A stretch of 64,000 bases of DNA from Nitrosomonas sp. HPC101 (lineage in GTDB: Bacteria > Pseudomonadota > Gammaproteobacteria > Burkholderiales > Nitrosomonadaceae), in NCBI RefSeq assembly GCF_009833125.1, contig NZ_QRCC01000009.1:62001-126000 (forward strand). The letters are read 5' to 3'. Shown here piece by piece: positions 47,773 to 59,187 of the stretch. A program made the position numbers and the translations under genes. Within the stretch, counting starts at the first letter, position 1. Each line of letters starts with the position of its first letter. A model generated the notes under the pieces. That model ran no database searches, was not told where the DNA came from, and saw only the letters and a program-made list of their open reading frames with translations.

Positions 47773-49497
47773 ATGTTCTATGAAAAACTAAAACTCCTGA
47801 TCATTGGCTATTCCGAAGCCGATGCAAATCAGCTGAACACCGCCTTCAATCGCAGCGGAAAACAGCTGATTTACCAACATGCAAACAGTTTACGCGACGT
47901 CCGGTCAGCATTGGATACATCAAGCTGGGATGCAGTTATTGCAGAATACTCAATACCCGGATTCGATGCCCTGCAAGTGCTGAATCTGTTCAAACCCTAC
48001 CACCAGACAACACCTTTTATTCTGTATACCTCGATAACAGACGAAGAGGTGATACTTCAAGTATTGCGCAATGGGGCAAGTGATTGTGTACCAAAGGGAC
48101 ATGCAGCACGCCTTATACTGGCTATCAATCGCAGCCTTGAACTTATGGATCTGAAGCGCAGGAAACGCCAGGCCGACGGTCATATTTACCGCATGACCTA
48201 TTATGATGAATTGACCGGCCTGCCCAAGCATAACCTGTTTTGCGAGCAAGCAGCCTCGTTGCTGTCAAACACCACTGTCACCAGTGGAATGATCGCTGCT
48301 GTTTACTTCATTGATATCAACCGACTGTCGAGTATCAATAGTAAATATGGCTACAGCATCAGTGATCAACTGATACAACAATTTGTCAGTCGCTTATCCA
48401 TCTATCCCGATAACAACTGCATTCTGGCACGCACTGAAGGAGGCAATTTCGTTTTTTTAAAAACCGGTCTGGCCAGCATTGATCAGGTACAAGCATTTGC
48501 AAACCAGCTGCTCGCACTCGCTACAGCTTCTTTTATCATTCATGATCTTGAGTTTTATATCTCCCTGACAATAGGAATCTGCCTCTACCCTCGTGATGGC
48601 AGGGAAATTGAGGTACTACTGGCCAATGCCGAGAGTGCATTATCCCTTACCAGAAAAACCTGGCCTAACACCTATCAGTTTTATACCCGGGAAATTGGTG
48701 AAGCCTCACTACAAAAAATCAAAATCGAGCAATCATTACAGAAAATCGTCAACGATAAAGAGCTCGTGCTGCATTACCAGCCAGTGTTTGATCTCGTGAC
48801 AAGAAAAGCTATCGGCGCTGAAGCACTGATTCGTTGGCGCCATCCGGAACTCGGATTCCTTCTCCCGAATAAATTTATTCCGCTCGCAATTGAATCCGGC
48901 GCCATCGTCAAAATCGGCAGATGGGTACTACTTGAAGCTTGCAGACAGGTTAAATGCTGGCAGGATGCGGGTTTCGATCCCGCCTTCATTGCTGTCAATC
49001 TTTCCGCTATGGAACTGGATCAGCTCCTGTTAATCAATCACGTCACTGAAGCGTTACATGCCACGGGGCTTGACCCCTCAAAACTGGAGCTGGAAATTAA
49101 CGAATCAATACTGATGCAGGATGTAGACAGAAGCATCAGAATTCTGAAAGAATTAAAAAAAATGGGTATAAAAATTGTGATGGACAACTTTGGTACCGAC
49201 TATTCATCCCTTAACTACCTCCGACGCCTGCCTATTGATACCATCAAAATCGGCCGGTTACTGGTTCAGGATATCGCCTGCAAATCCGGTAACTCCGCAA
49301 TCATTACTGCCATTATCGCGCTTGCCCGGAATCTCGACATACAAATACGTGCAGAAGGTGTGCAGTCAAAAGCACAACTCGATTTTCTGCAACAAGCCAG
49401 CTGCCACCATATTCAGGGTTTCTTACTTACCCCACCGGTTTCAGCAGAACATTTTTTATCATCTATTAAACAACGCAGAACCGGTACGTTCTCATAA
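47773..49497 (+). CDS. Receiver-like, degenerate GGDEF, EAL-domain protein
   Basis: A 574-residue cytoplasmic protein in three parts: residues about 1-125 resemble a response-regulator receiver (VIAEYSIPGFDALQVLNLFKP), 140-305 a GGDEF-like domain whose signature is RTEGGNFVFL rather than GGDEF, and 315-560 an EAL domain. The EAL domain keeps AEALIRWRHPELG, AVNLSA, LELEINESIL and RAEGVQ, but DDFG is DNFG in IVMDNFGTDYSSL, losing one metal-binding Asp. Cyclic-di-GMP synthesis is therefore unlikely and breakdown doubtful; it may be a c-di-GMP sensor. The ATG at 47773 is preferred to a GTG at 47755. Confidence 0.88.
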   Translation: MFYEKLKLLIIGYSEADANQLNTAFNRSGKQLIYQHANSLRDVRSALDTSSWDAVIAEYSIPGFDALQVLNLFKPYHQTTPFILYTSITDEEVILQVLRNGASDCVPKGHAARLILAINRSLELMDLKRRKRQADGHIYRMTYYDELTGLPKHNLFCEQAASLLSNTTVTSGMIAAVYFIDINRLSSINSKYGYSISDQLIQQFVSRLSIYPDNNCILARTEGGNFVFLKTGLASIDQVQAFANQLLALATASFIIHDLEFYISLTIGICLYPRDGREIEVLLANAESALSLTRKTWPNTYQFYTREIGEASLQKIKIEQSLQKIVNDKELVLHYQPVFDLVTRKAIGAEALIRWRHPELGFLLPNKFIPLAIESGAIVKIGRWVLLEACRQVKCWQDAGFDPAFIAVNLSAMELDQLLLINHVTEALHATGLDPSKLELEINESILMQDVDRSIRILKELKKMGIKIVMDNFGTDYSSLNYLRRLPIDTIKIGRLLVQDIACKSGNSAIITAIIALARNLDIQIRAEGVQSKAQLDFLQQASCHHIQGFLLTPPVSAEHFLSSIKQRRTGTFS

Positions 49498-49852
49498 TCC
49501 CGGCGTGCAGGGTGGCCATCCAACCCTGCATGTCCTGTCTTCAGAACAAACCAGACCAGTGGAAATTGTTTTATTATCCTAAGTAATCCATTAGGGTGCG
49601 AAATAACAGTGAGGCGGCTGTGCGACAGTTTATTGCCCGGGAGAAACCCATAGTGAGTCTATGGACGCCGATCCAGCGACAAAACAGCGGCGCAACCGAC
49701 CATTGACACTCGTGCAGGCATCGTGCCGCCTAATGAATTATCCGGGATAATTCCCGTTATTCGAAATTGTGCTGTCAAACAAATAAATTCCAGCAGCAAG
49801 TCTCGAATTATCCAACCAGCCAAGTCATGAATACTATTTTATAGAGGTGATA
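49498..49852. other. Gene-free stretch with a perfect palindrome
   Basis: No plausible gene is seen. It holds GAATTATCC-G-GGATAATTC (49735-49753), a perfect 9-bp inverted repeat about 100 bp upstream of the FKBP gene and a possible operator, and a weaker CCTAA/TTAGG pair near 49579-49597. A conserved-looking run, GTTTATTGCCCGGGAG, lies between them without an obvious role. Confidence 0.4.
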
Positions 49853-50311
49853 ATGAATGTAAAAAAACTAGCGGGCATCGTCTTTTCAGGATGTCTGTTT
49901 TTATCGATCAATATCCAGGCTGCCGGGGAGCACATGACACCACACTATGTGAATGTAGCAGATGTAACAACACTGGAAAAAGTAGATACCCAGGCGGGCA
50001 CTGGTGAGGAAGCCGATATTGGTAAAACTGCCCGTGTGCACTATACGGGCTGGTTGTATGACCCCACCGTGGAAGATCACAGAGGCACAAAATTTGACAG
50101 CTCCCACGATCGCGGCACGCCCTTTTCATTCCTGCTCGGTGCCGGACGGGTTATCAAAGGATGGGATCAGGGTGTGCTAGGTATGAAAGTAGGTGGAAAA
50201 CGCACCTTGGTCATTCCTTCCTCCATGGCATACGGTACTCATGGCGCCGGGGGCGTTATTCCTCCCGATTCAGCGCTGATATTCGATGTGGAGCTGGTCG
50301 GCCTGGAGTAA
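49853..50311 (+). CDS. Periplasmic FKBP-type peptidyl-prolyl isomerase
   Basis: A 152-residue protein starting at ATG 49853 after AGAGGTG. A signal peptide ends near NIQAAG (about residue 24). The FKBP domain has [47 protein letters not shown] and [25 protein letters not shown]. It helps fold exported proteins by isomerising prolyl bonds. The insertion PTVEDHRGT makes its first loop longer than in the shortest FKBPs. A hairpin follows. Confidence 0.93.
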   Translation: MNVKKLAGIVFSGCLFLSINIQAAGEHMTPHYVNVADVTTLEKVDTQAGTGEEADIGKTARVHYTGWLYDPTVEDHRGTKFDSSHDRGTPFSFLLGAGRVIKGWDQGVLGMKVGGKRTLVIPSSMAYGTHGAGGVIPPDSALIFDVELVGLE

Positions 50312-50337
50312 CCGGGAAGTACGAATCTGCCAAGAAA

Positions 50338-50376
50338 ACAAGCCGCATGACAATACCATGCCATGCGGCTTGTTTC
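50338..50376 (+). terminator. Hairpin after the FKBP gene
   Basis: A perfect 12-bp inverted repeat, ACAAGCCGCATG (50338-50349) and CATGCGGCTTGT (50362-50373), is followed by TTT and then CCCC. It is a probable rho-independent terminator, though its T-run is short. Confidence 0.65.
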
Positions 50377-50568
50377 CCCAAAATCGGAATCTGGCATATT
50401 GCTGGATAACAACTCACAATAAAGCGCTCAATAATCTAAAACTGCATGAAAGTAGGGTACTTGTCAGTCGTCCTGTTTTGTTTCTTCAACTGAAAATCCA
50501 CCTGCCACGTCGGATTATTCAGTCGGAAGCAGGGTAAAATTACTGAATATATTTTTTCGGCTGATGAA

Positions 50569-51657
50569 ATGAGTAAATTGCGTGTTGTGGTCGGGATGTC
50601 TGGCGGAGTAGATTCATCCGTTGCCGCCTTGTTGCTTAAACAGCAAGGGTACGACGTGATGGGGCTTTTCATGAAAAACTGGGAAGAAGATGATACCGAT
50701 GAATACTGTTCCTCCCGCCAGGATTTTCTCGACGCTGCCTCCGTAGCAGATATTCTTGATATACCACTGGAAGCGGTAAATTTTTCAGCTGAATATCGCG
50801 AACGGGTTTTCAGCCTGTTTCTGAAGGAATATCAGGCCGGGCGCACACCTAATCCGGATGTGCTGTGCAACAGTGAGATCAAGTTCAAAGCCTTTCTCGA
50901 TCATGCGCTCAATCTGGGGGCCGACCGGATTGCAACCGGGCATTACGCACAGGTACAGGAAATCGGTGGTCTGTTTCAATTGCTCAAGGGCGAGGATGGC
51001 CACAAGGATCAAAGTTATTTTCTCTACCGCCTGAATCAGCAGCAACTGTCACGTACGATCTTCCCGATTGGCCATCTCTACAAACGGGAAGTGCGTAAAA
51101 TCGCACGCGAGCATGGGTTGCCCAATTCAACCAAAAAAGACAGCACCGGAATTTGTTTCATTGGTGAGCGTCCTTTCCGCGAATTTCTCAACCGATATCT
51201 GCCTGCCAATCCAGGTGAAATTCATACCCTGGACAGGAAAACCGTAGGAGAGCATCAGGGCATCATGTATTACACCATCGGGCAGAGACAGGGACTGGGA
51301 ATCGGCGGCACACGTGAAGGTGGTGAGGAACCTTGGTTTGTGTCAGGCAAAGACACGGAAAAGAACGTTCTGTATGTAGTACAGGGACACAATCACCCTG
51401 CACTGCTGCGTTCCTCGCTGACTGCTGCGGATCTTTCCTGGATTAGCGGCACCGCACCTCAACAGAACTGGGTTTATGCAGCTAAAATCCGCTATCGTCA
51501 AACAGATGCACCCTGCGCAATTACCCACTTTGAACATGATTCCTGTCAAATTGGTTTCGCGGCACCGCAATGGGGCGTCACACCCGGGCAATCAGTGGTA
51601 GTCTACGAAAGCAAGGTTTGTCTGGGCGGCGGTATCATCACCAGCAGCAACGACTGA
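50569..51657 (+). CDS. mnmA: tRNA-specific 2-thiouridylase
   Basis: Installs the 2-thio group on the wobble uridine of tRNA for Lys, Glu and Gln. The 362 residues are full length. The PP-loop is [18 protein letters not shown], the catalytic Cys pair lies in [14 protein letters not shown] and [13 protein letters not shown], and the C-terminal domain contains [13 protein letters not shown]. It reads convergently with pilU across a short inverted-repeat element. Confidence 0.97.
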   Translation: MSKLRVVVGMSGGVDSSVAALLLKQQGYDVMGLFMKNWEEDDTDEYCSSRQDFLDAASVADILDIPLEAVNFSAEYRERVFSLFLKEYQAGRTPNPDVLCNSEIKFKAFLDHALNLGADRIATGHYAQVQEIGGLFQLLKGEDGHKDQSYFLYRLNQQQLSRTIFPIGHLYKREVRKIAREHGLPNSTKKDSTGICFIGERPFREFLNRYLPANPGEIHTLDRKTVGEHQGIMYYTIGQRQGLGIGGTREGGEEPWFVSGKDTEKNVLYVVQGHNHPALLRSSLTAADLSWISGTAPQQNWVYAAKIRYRQTDAPCAITHFEHDSCQIGFAAPQWGVTPGQSVVVYESKVCLGGGIITSSND

Positions 51658-51758
51658 TTCCATTTACAAATCAAAAATGACACGAAGGCGAGCCGCAGAC
51701 AGTCTAAATAATACGGCAAGGTGAGACCGACAAAGTCAGTCTTGATTTAGAAATGGAA
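51658..51758. repeat. 101-bp element with 17-bp terminal inverted repeats
   Basis: Ends TTCCATTTACAAATCAA (51658-51674) and TTGATTTAGAAATGGAA (51742-51758) pair at 15 of 17 positions; the left end overlaps the mnmA stop region. The interior (GGCGAGCCGCAGACAGTC, AATACGGCAAGG) resembles a class of short intergenic repeats I associate with Nitrosomonas-like genomes. It may be a MITE, and as a long hairpin may also end the convergent mnmA and pilU transcripts. Confidence 0.6.
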
Positions 51759-51763
51759 TGACA

Positions 51764-52900
51764 TTAGGTAAACGTCAAATTCTCCATATTCGTCTCGGTA
51801 TCGCGTTCAGGGATTTCTGATCCGCGCAACTTGATTTGCAGTCGTAACTCGTTCATGGAATCAGCATTACGCAGTGCATCTTCGTAGGAAATCGTGCCAT
51901 TCTCGTAGAGTTCAAACAGCGCCATATCAAAAGTCTGCATCCCCAGCTCGCTTGATTTCTTCATGATTTCTTTGATTTCATGCACATTTCCCTTGAATAT
52001 CAGATCGGAAATCAGCGGAGAATTAAGCATCACCTCGATTGCCGCAGTACGCCCGTTGCCCGATTTTTTGGGAACCAGCCTTTGTGCGATCAATGCCCGT
52101 ATATTCAGTGACAGATCCATCAGCAGCTGAGCACGCCGTTCTTCCGGAAAGAGGTTGATAATGCGATCCAGTGCCTGATTGGCACTGTTGGCATGCAGGG
52201 TTCCCATGCACAAATGTCCGGTCTCGGCAAAAGCAATGGCATGCTCCATCGTTTCCCGATCGCGGATTTCACCAATCAAAATAACATCAGGCGCCTGCCG
52301 CAGCGTATTCTTCAATGCAGCTTCCCACGATTCCGTATCGACACCAACTTCCCGCTGGGTAACGATACAATTGATATGCTCATGCACGAATTCAACCGGA
52401 TCCTCAATCGTGATGATGTGTCCATGGCTGTTCTGGTTACGATGGCCGATCAGTGCTGCCATCGAGGTCGATTTACCCGAACCGGTTCCACCAACAAAAA
52501 TCACCAGGCCACGTTTGCTCATGACAATTTCTTTCAACACCTGGGGTAATCCAAGATCATCAAAATTTGGAATTTTTGTGGTGATCGTACGTATCACAAT
52601 CCCTGTCCGCTGCTGCTGAACAAACGCATTGACACGGAATCGCCCGATTCCATCCGGGCTGATCGCAAAATTGCATTCCTTGCTAGACTCAAACTCCACC
52701 ATCTGCCTGTCGTTCATGATGGCTTGTGCCAGTGCTGCGGTATGGACGGGGGAAAGTGGCTGCTGCGTGATCGGTGTCATTTTGCCGTCTATCTTCATCG
52801 CCGGAGGATAGCCTGCTGTAATGAATAAATCTGAAGCCTTTTTACTCAGCATCAATCGCAGTAAATCATGCATGAATTTGAGTGCCTGCTCTTTTTCCAT
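51764..52900 (-). CDS. pilU: PilU-type twitching-motility ATPase
   Basis: A 378-residue cytoplasmic hexameric ATPase of the type II/IV secretion family that helps PilT retract type IV pili. Walker A is VGGTGSGKSTSMAAL, the Asp box lies in ITIEDPVEFVHEH, Walker B is DVILIGEIRDRETMEHAI, and the His box is HLCMGTLHANSANQALDRIINLFP. The extra C-terminal tail (SEIPERDTETN) distinguishes it from PilT. Genes pilT-pilU are 15 bp apart, so they form one operon. Confidence 0.93.
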   Translation of the reverse strand: MEKEQALKFMHDLLRLMLSKKASDLFITAGYPPAMKIDGKMTPITQQPLSPVHTAALAQAIMNDRQMVEFESSKECNFAISPDGIGRFRVNAFVQQQRTGIVIRTITTKIPNFDDLGLPQVLKEIVMSKRGLVIFVGGTGSGKSTSMAALIGHRNQNSHGHIITIEDPVEFVHEHINCIVTQREVGVDTESWEAALKNTLRQAPDVILIGEIRDRETMEHAIAFAETGHLCMGTLHANSANQALDRIINLFPEERRAQLLMDLSLNIRALIAQRLVPKKSGNGRTAAIEVMLNSPLISDLIFKGNVHEIKEIMKKSSELGMQTFDMALFELYENGTISYEDALRNADSMNELRLQIKLRGSEIPERDTETNMENLTFT

Positions 52901-52915
52901 AATGAATCCTGTTGA

Positions 52916-53959
52916 TTAGCCGTAGAAATTATCTTTGTTCATGGCTTTGGTACGTGCTTCTGCCGCTGAAATGACACCACGCTTCACCAGATCTGCCAGA
53001 TTCTGATCGAGTGTTTGCATCCCGACTCCCTGACCGGTCTGGATGGCCGAATACATTTGCGCCACTTTCCCTTCCCGGATAAGGTTACGAATGGCCGGTG
53101 TACCGATCATAATTTCATGAGCAGCCACCCGGTTTTTACCATCCTTTGTTTTCAACAGCGCTTGGGAAATAACAGCACGCAGCGATTCGGACAGCATCGC
53201 ACGCATCATTTCCTTTTCCTCGGCTGGAAAGACATCAATCACCCGATCGATGGTCTTGGCAGCAGAGCTGGTATGCAGCGTACCAAAAACCAGATGACCG
53301 GTTTCTGCTGCAGTCATCGCCAGGCGGATTGTCTCCAGATCCCGCAGCTCTCCCACCAGAATGATATCCGGATCTTCCCGCAAGGCAGAACGCAGTGCGT
53401 TGCTGAAACTATGCGTATCCCGCCCAACTTCGCGCTGGTTAATCAGGCACTTTTTGCTCTCATGTACAAATTCAATCGGATCTTCCAGCGTAAGAATATG
53501 GCCATACTGGTTTTCGTTAATGTCATTGATCATGGCGGCAAGGGTAGTGGATTTACCGGATCCGGTCGGCCCTGTAACCAGCACCACGCCGCGTGGTTGT
53601 TGTGCAATTTCAGCAAATATTTTGGGCGCTTTCAGTTCTTCGAGTGTCAGCACTCTGGATGGAATGGTACGCAACACCGAAGCGGCTCCCCGCTGGGTAT
53701 TGAAGGCGTTGACACGAAAACGTGCCAAGCCGGGAATGGCAAACGAAAAATCACATTCCAGATGCGCTTCATAATCCTTGCGCTGGCTGTCATTCATAAT
53801 GTCGTACACCATATCATGCACCTCCTTGTGCTCCAGTACAGGGAGATTGATGCGTCGGATCTCTCCATGCACCCGGATCATGGGCGGCATGCCGGCAGAT
53901 AAATGAAGGTCAGAGGCGCTATTCTTGACCACAAATGAGAGTAGTTCTACTATGTTCAT
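52916..53959 (-). CDS. pilT: PilT-type pilus-retraction ATPase
   Basis: The main motor of type IV pilus retraction (twitching, DNA uptake), 347 residues. Walker A is VTGPTGSGKSTTLAAMI, the Asp box is LTLEDPIEFVHESK, Walker B is DIILVGELRDLETIRLAM, the His box is HLVFGTLHTSSAAKTIDRVIDVFP, and the AIRNLIREGKVAQMYSAIQTG segment is the PilT marker. It is first in the operon with pilU. The upstream gap of 196 bp to divergent yggS must hold both promoters. Confidence 0.97.
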   Translation of the reverse strand: MNIVELLSFVVKNSASDLHLSAGMPPMIRVHGEIRRINLPVLEHKEVHDMVYDIMNDSQRKDYEAHLECDFSFAIPGLARFRVNAFNTQRGAASVLRTIPSRVLTLEELKAPKIFAEIAQQPRGVVLVTGPTGSGKSTTLAAMINDINENQYGHILTLEDPIEFVHESKKCLINQREVGRDTHSFSNALRSALREDPDIILVGELRDLETIRLAMTAAETGHLVFGTLHTSSAAKTIDRVIDVFPAEEKEMMRAMLSESLRAVISQALLKTKDGKNRVAAHEIMIGTPAIRNLIREGKVAQMYSAIQTGQGVGMQTLDQNLADLVKRGVISAAEARTKAMNKDNFYG

Positions 53960-54155
53960 CCGATATGTCCCTTCTGCCTCGTAGAATACGGGTTGCTTGA
54001 TAACAACTGATTGATGTTTTTTCCGGCCACACCCGGCCGACCTGATCTAAAACGGACCAAATCGGACAGAATTAAATATATTTCGGGAACATCGGCTAAA
54101 CTTTCCCTGCAATACCCATCATATTTTTTAACTCATTCAGATTGCCATATTCATC

Positions 54156-56144
<1,989 letters not shown>

Positions 56145-56154
<10 letters not shown>

Positions 56155-57479
56155 GAAAAATCAGGAGCAGTCTGCTTCTGCTCTGCACCCACCACCACCG
56201 TCACCATCCCCGCGGGATTAATGCGTCGCTGGAATGCATCTTTAATCTGCGCTACCGTTACCTTTTCTACGGCCTTTACATAATCTTCCAGATAAGTCAG
56301 CGGCAAATCATAAAATCCAATCACCCCCAGATAACCAAGTATTTTCCGGTTACTGTCAATGCGTAAAGGAAAACCGCCCACAATGTTCTGCTGAGCAGCC
56401 TGTAATTCTGCTGCAGTCGGCCCATGTTCAACAAAATCCTCGAGCGTTTTCCGTGTCAATTGCAACGCCTGTTCCGCCTGTTCTTTTTTCGTCTGCAAAC
56501 CAATTTCAAAAGGTCCTTTTTCCTGGTATGGCATAAAAACACTATAAACACTGTATGCCAACCCGCGTGTTTCACGAATTTCCTTCATCAAACGAGATAC
56601 AAAGCCGCCCCCACCCAGAATGTAATTGCCAACCAATAAAGGAAAATAATCGGCATCCTTGCGGCTCAACCCCGGATAAGCTAACAAAATATGGCTTTGC
56701 GTAGCTGGGTGAGCAATTTTTTGGGTAACGGGTTCCGGTTTCTCAACCGCTGGCAAACTACTGTCTGTTTTTCCACTTGGCAAGTTCTCAGTCAGCATCT
56801 CTGCAATATGATTGGCTTCATCACGCTTGATATCACCAATAATAGCAATCACCGCATTACCGGCTGTGTAGTGCGCGCGATAAAAATCAACCAGATCCTG
56901 GCGCTTCAGTACCGCAAGCGTATCCGGCTCTCCAGAACCACGCAAACCGTAAGGATGCTTGCCATATAGCAGTTTCATCAAAACCCGGTCAGCAATGACT
57001 TCCGGTTTGGTATCCGCCTCCTTGAGCGCAGAGATCATGCGCGCACGCTCCCGTTCCAGTATTTGTTCAGGAAACTCAGGGCGCTGAACGATTTGCGCGA
57101 GTACATCCAGCGCACGTGACCGCTCCTTTTGATGGCTCAGCGTGCGCAGCGACAAACCTGCCCGATCCAGATCAAATGTTCCACCCAGCTCAGCGCCAGT
57201 ATCCGCCAATGTTTCGGCAATCCGATCTTCAGATAACCCACCCGCGCCCATACCCATTAATCGCTGCACCAGATTGGCACGACCGGAAGTTTCCGCTGTA
57301 TCGGTACTGCTACCTGCCGGAAATTCAATACTGAGATCAAGAATCGGCAAATCATGATTTTCAACAAAATAGACCTGTACCCCGTTTGCCATCTGCCAAT
57401 GCTGGATCGGTAAAAACGCCAGCGCCCACTGCGCATGCAAACCCGCCCAAAGCACGATCAAAAACTGTAGAAATCGCAT
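56145..57479 (-). CDS. M16-family peptidase homologue lacking the zinc motif
   Basis: A 444-residue exported protein (signal peptide about residues 1-21) with two M16 half-domains. The first half has GRANLVQRLMGMGAGGL where catalytic members have the inverted zinc motif HxxEH, so it is probably the inactive partner of a heterodimeric peptidase. The second half has SRLMKEIRETRGLAYSV, the substrate-binding Arg/Tyr pair. In related genomes a catalytic M16 gene lies directly upstream; here that position is filled by an integron relic. It overlaps rsmD by ten bases. Confidence 0.9.
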
Positions 57480-57521
57480 ATATCCTTTCCCGGTAAATTG
57501 AGGGAAGCGCTGATTGATTCA

Positions 57522-57608
57522 GTCATCACGAGGAACACAGTGACGTAGTGATCCAGAAGAGATTGATTCTAAAAAACATCCGGATTACTTCATTCGCCCG
57601 CGATGACG
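57522..57608. repeat. Decayed palindromic repeat of the GTCATTGCGAGG type
   Basis: GTCATCACGAGGAACACAG at the left and CGCCCGCGATGACG at the right, with GTGATCCAGA and ATCCGGATTACTT inside, read as a decayed version of the widespread intergenic palindrome whose ends are GTCATTGCGAGG and its complement. It lies between the M16-like gene and the integrase relic. The gap 57480-58125 holds this repeat, the integrase fragment and a pair of TATACACC repeats at 57961 and 57983. Confidence 0.6.
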
Positions 57609-57713
57609 TATATCAATTTAACCAGCGTTTCCTTAGCGTTAAATGCATGAAACATTGTATGCCAATGCCAGCAAAAGTTCTCAGCCACAAACGTACAAAA
57701 ACTGCATCACCCT

Positions 57714-57920
57714 TTATGGCGTACGACTGCAACAGCATGTATCTGAAAGTGAAGAAAGCATCTGGACAGCAAAGAAACTGCTGAACAGAATAAAGCGCTG
57801 TACCCGCTGGACATACTGTATCTCCATCCTTATGCTGTAGTGCTTTAAACGCAGTCGCTCACGAAGCTGATCAAGCAACTTGGGCACAATCGGTGCAAAT
57901 GATAGTGGTGTTTCATGCAA
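57714..57920 (-). pseudogene. intI: Integron integrase (IntI) N-terminal remnant
   Basis: The minus-strand reading from 57920 begins MHETPLSFAPIVPKLLDQL and continues RERLRLKHYSIRMEIQYV and QRVQRFILF, which matches the N-terminal SAM-like domain of integron integrases (pattern LLDQLRERIRxxHYSxRTExxYVxWxxxFIxFH). After about 50 codons similarity stops and the frame ends in unrelated sequence at 57714; the catalytic domain with its four-residue active site is missing. It is oriented away from the cassettes, as intI always is. This is a truncated relic, so cassette movement needs an integrase from elsewhere. The recognition is strong but based on memory of the family. Confidence 0.82.
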
Positions 57921-58125
57921 GATACTTATTTAATTCAGCTATTTAAAGAAAAACGTTTGCTATACACCTTTTTACAAAAAAGTATACACCGCGAGTGGTT
58001 CATCGTTTGTGCGCCGAGCGGTAGGATGCTCACTATTCCTTCAAGCCACGTCGAAGGAAGAGCGGTGTAAGGATACAGTATGGCGCCTAACTCAACATTA
58101 GCTTCCACCCATCAGGAATCCAGCT

Positions 58126-58533
58126 ATGAAAATTACTGTTGAAACCATCGTCAAAGCTCCTGTCGCCGAAGTATGGCGAGCCTACACAACTCCAGAGGAC
58201 ATTAAACAATGGAATACCGCGTCGGATGACTGGCACACCACCCAGTCCACCATCGATTTGCGCGAGGGTGGGCAGTTCTCGTCACGCATGGAAGCCAAAG
58301 ACGGTAGTTTCGGTTTCGACTTCACCGGAACGTACACCAGGATCGTACCCAATGAATTGATTGAGTATTCATTCGGGGATCGCACCAGTGTCGTTGAGTT
58401 CGCACCGGGCGCAAGCGGTGTCACGGTGCGTATAGCGTTCGATGCTGAAAGTGAAAATCCCGTGGAACAACAACGTCAGGGATGGCAAGCCATCCTGGAC
58501 AACTTTGCGAAGCACGTTGAGTCACTTCAGTAA
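58126..58533 (+). CDS. SRPBCC-family (AHSA1-like) protein, first cassette
   Basis: A 135-residue protein of the START/AHSA1 fold: VETIVKAPVAEVWRAYTTPEDIKQWNTAS, DLREGGQFSSRMEAKDGSF and the C-terminal GWQAILDNFAKHVE. Such proteins bind small hydrophobic ligands; the function here is unknown. It is nearest the intI relic and is followed directly by an attC site, so it is an integron cassette. An attC-like GCGCCTAAC at about 58083 precedes it. Confidence 0.88.
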   Translation: MKITVETIVKAPVAEVWRAYTTPEDIKQWNTASDDWHTTQSTIDLREGGQFSSRMEAKDGSFGFDFTGTYTRIVPNELIEYSFGDRTSVVEFAPGASGVTVRIAFDAESENPVEQQRQGWQAILDNFAKHVESLQ

Positions 58534-58552
58534 ACTTGTTGCCTGTGGTAGT

Positions 58553-58654
58553 AGCTAACAGATCGCTGCAGCCGACCGCCAGACCGCTAGGCGGTTTGGT
58601 TCCCTCCGCACAGGCTTCGCCTGCTCCGGCGGCGGCTGATCTTCGGCGTTAGAG
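58553..58654 (+). repeat. attC site after cassette 1
   Basis: Starts with AGCTAAC (58553-58559) and ends with GTTAGAG (58648-58654), the R'' and R' boxes of an attC. The arms CAGCCGACCGCC and GGCGGCGGCTGATC pair to form the expected long imperfect hairpin. Length about 102 bp. Confidence 0.8.
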
Positions 58655-58663
58655 GACATATTC

Positions 58664-59098
58664 ATGCATGGCTCATGTCTTTGCGGCGTAGTCACCTTCG
58701 AGGTTTCAGGCACTGTGCCAAAGCTTTATCAGTGCCATTGTTCGCTTTGTCGCAAACAGAGCGGCTCTACTTCCAACACTGCTACCATTGTTCAGACTGA
58801 AAATTTTCGCTGGCTATCTGGCGAATCCCTCATTTCGTCTTATCGCAAACCCACTGGCTTTCGTTCTGATTTTTGCTCTGTTTGTGGCTCTACTTTACCT
58901 AACCCTCTGCGCAACACACCGTACTATTGGGTTCCTGCTGGCGCCTTCGATGATCAGGCGTCGCTTGAGGTAACTGTTCATTTGCACCTTGCCTCCAAGG
59001 CTCCGTGGGACATCAGCCCCCATTCAGGCGTGTACCATGAAACCATGCCTGAATTGTCTGCCATCATTCAAGCGCTTTATCCCAATGCTACCCTCTAA
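58664..59098 (+). CDS. GFA-family zinc protein
   Basis: A 144-residue protein of the GFA (glutathione-dependent formaldehyde-activating-like) family. Zinc-binding cysteines lie in GSCLCGVVTFEV, YQCHCSLCRKQSGS and FCSVCGSTLP, the full set for two zinc ions. Many members have no known role; a formaldehyde role should not be assumed. It is a typical integron cassette gene, lying between an intact attC and a degenerate one. Confidence 0.9.
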   Translation: MHGSCLCGVVTFEVSGTVPKLYQCHCSLCRKQSGSTSNTATIVQTENFRWLSGESLISSYRKPTGFRSDFCSVCGSTLPNPLRNTPYYWVPAGAFDDQASLEVTVHLHLASKAPWDISPHSGVYHETMPELSAIIQALYPNATL

Positions 59099-59180
59099 CA
59101 TTAGGGTCAAGGCAGCTGAGGTTTCAAAGCGCGAGGAGTGGCACCTTGTCGCCTAACAATTCATTCAAGCGCCAGGGCCA
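59093..59180 (+). repeat. Degenerate attC region between cassettes 2 and 3
   Basis: CTCTAAC (59093-59099) overlaps the end of the GFA gene as an R'' box would, and CGCCTAACAATTCATTCAAGC (from about 59151, read in two parts CGCCTAAC and AATTCATTCAAGC) is a typical attC left arm. No matching GTTRRRY right box is present, so the site looks rearranged or a fusion of two sites. Confidence 0.45.
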
Positions 59181-59187
59181 AGAACGC

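Noticed and set aside
57643..57840. Plus-strand small protein opposite the integrase remnant
   Set aside because: It is a shadow of the intI fragment with no ribosome site or recognisable domain.
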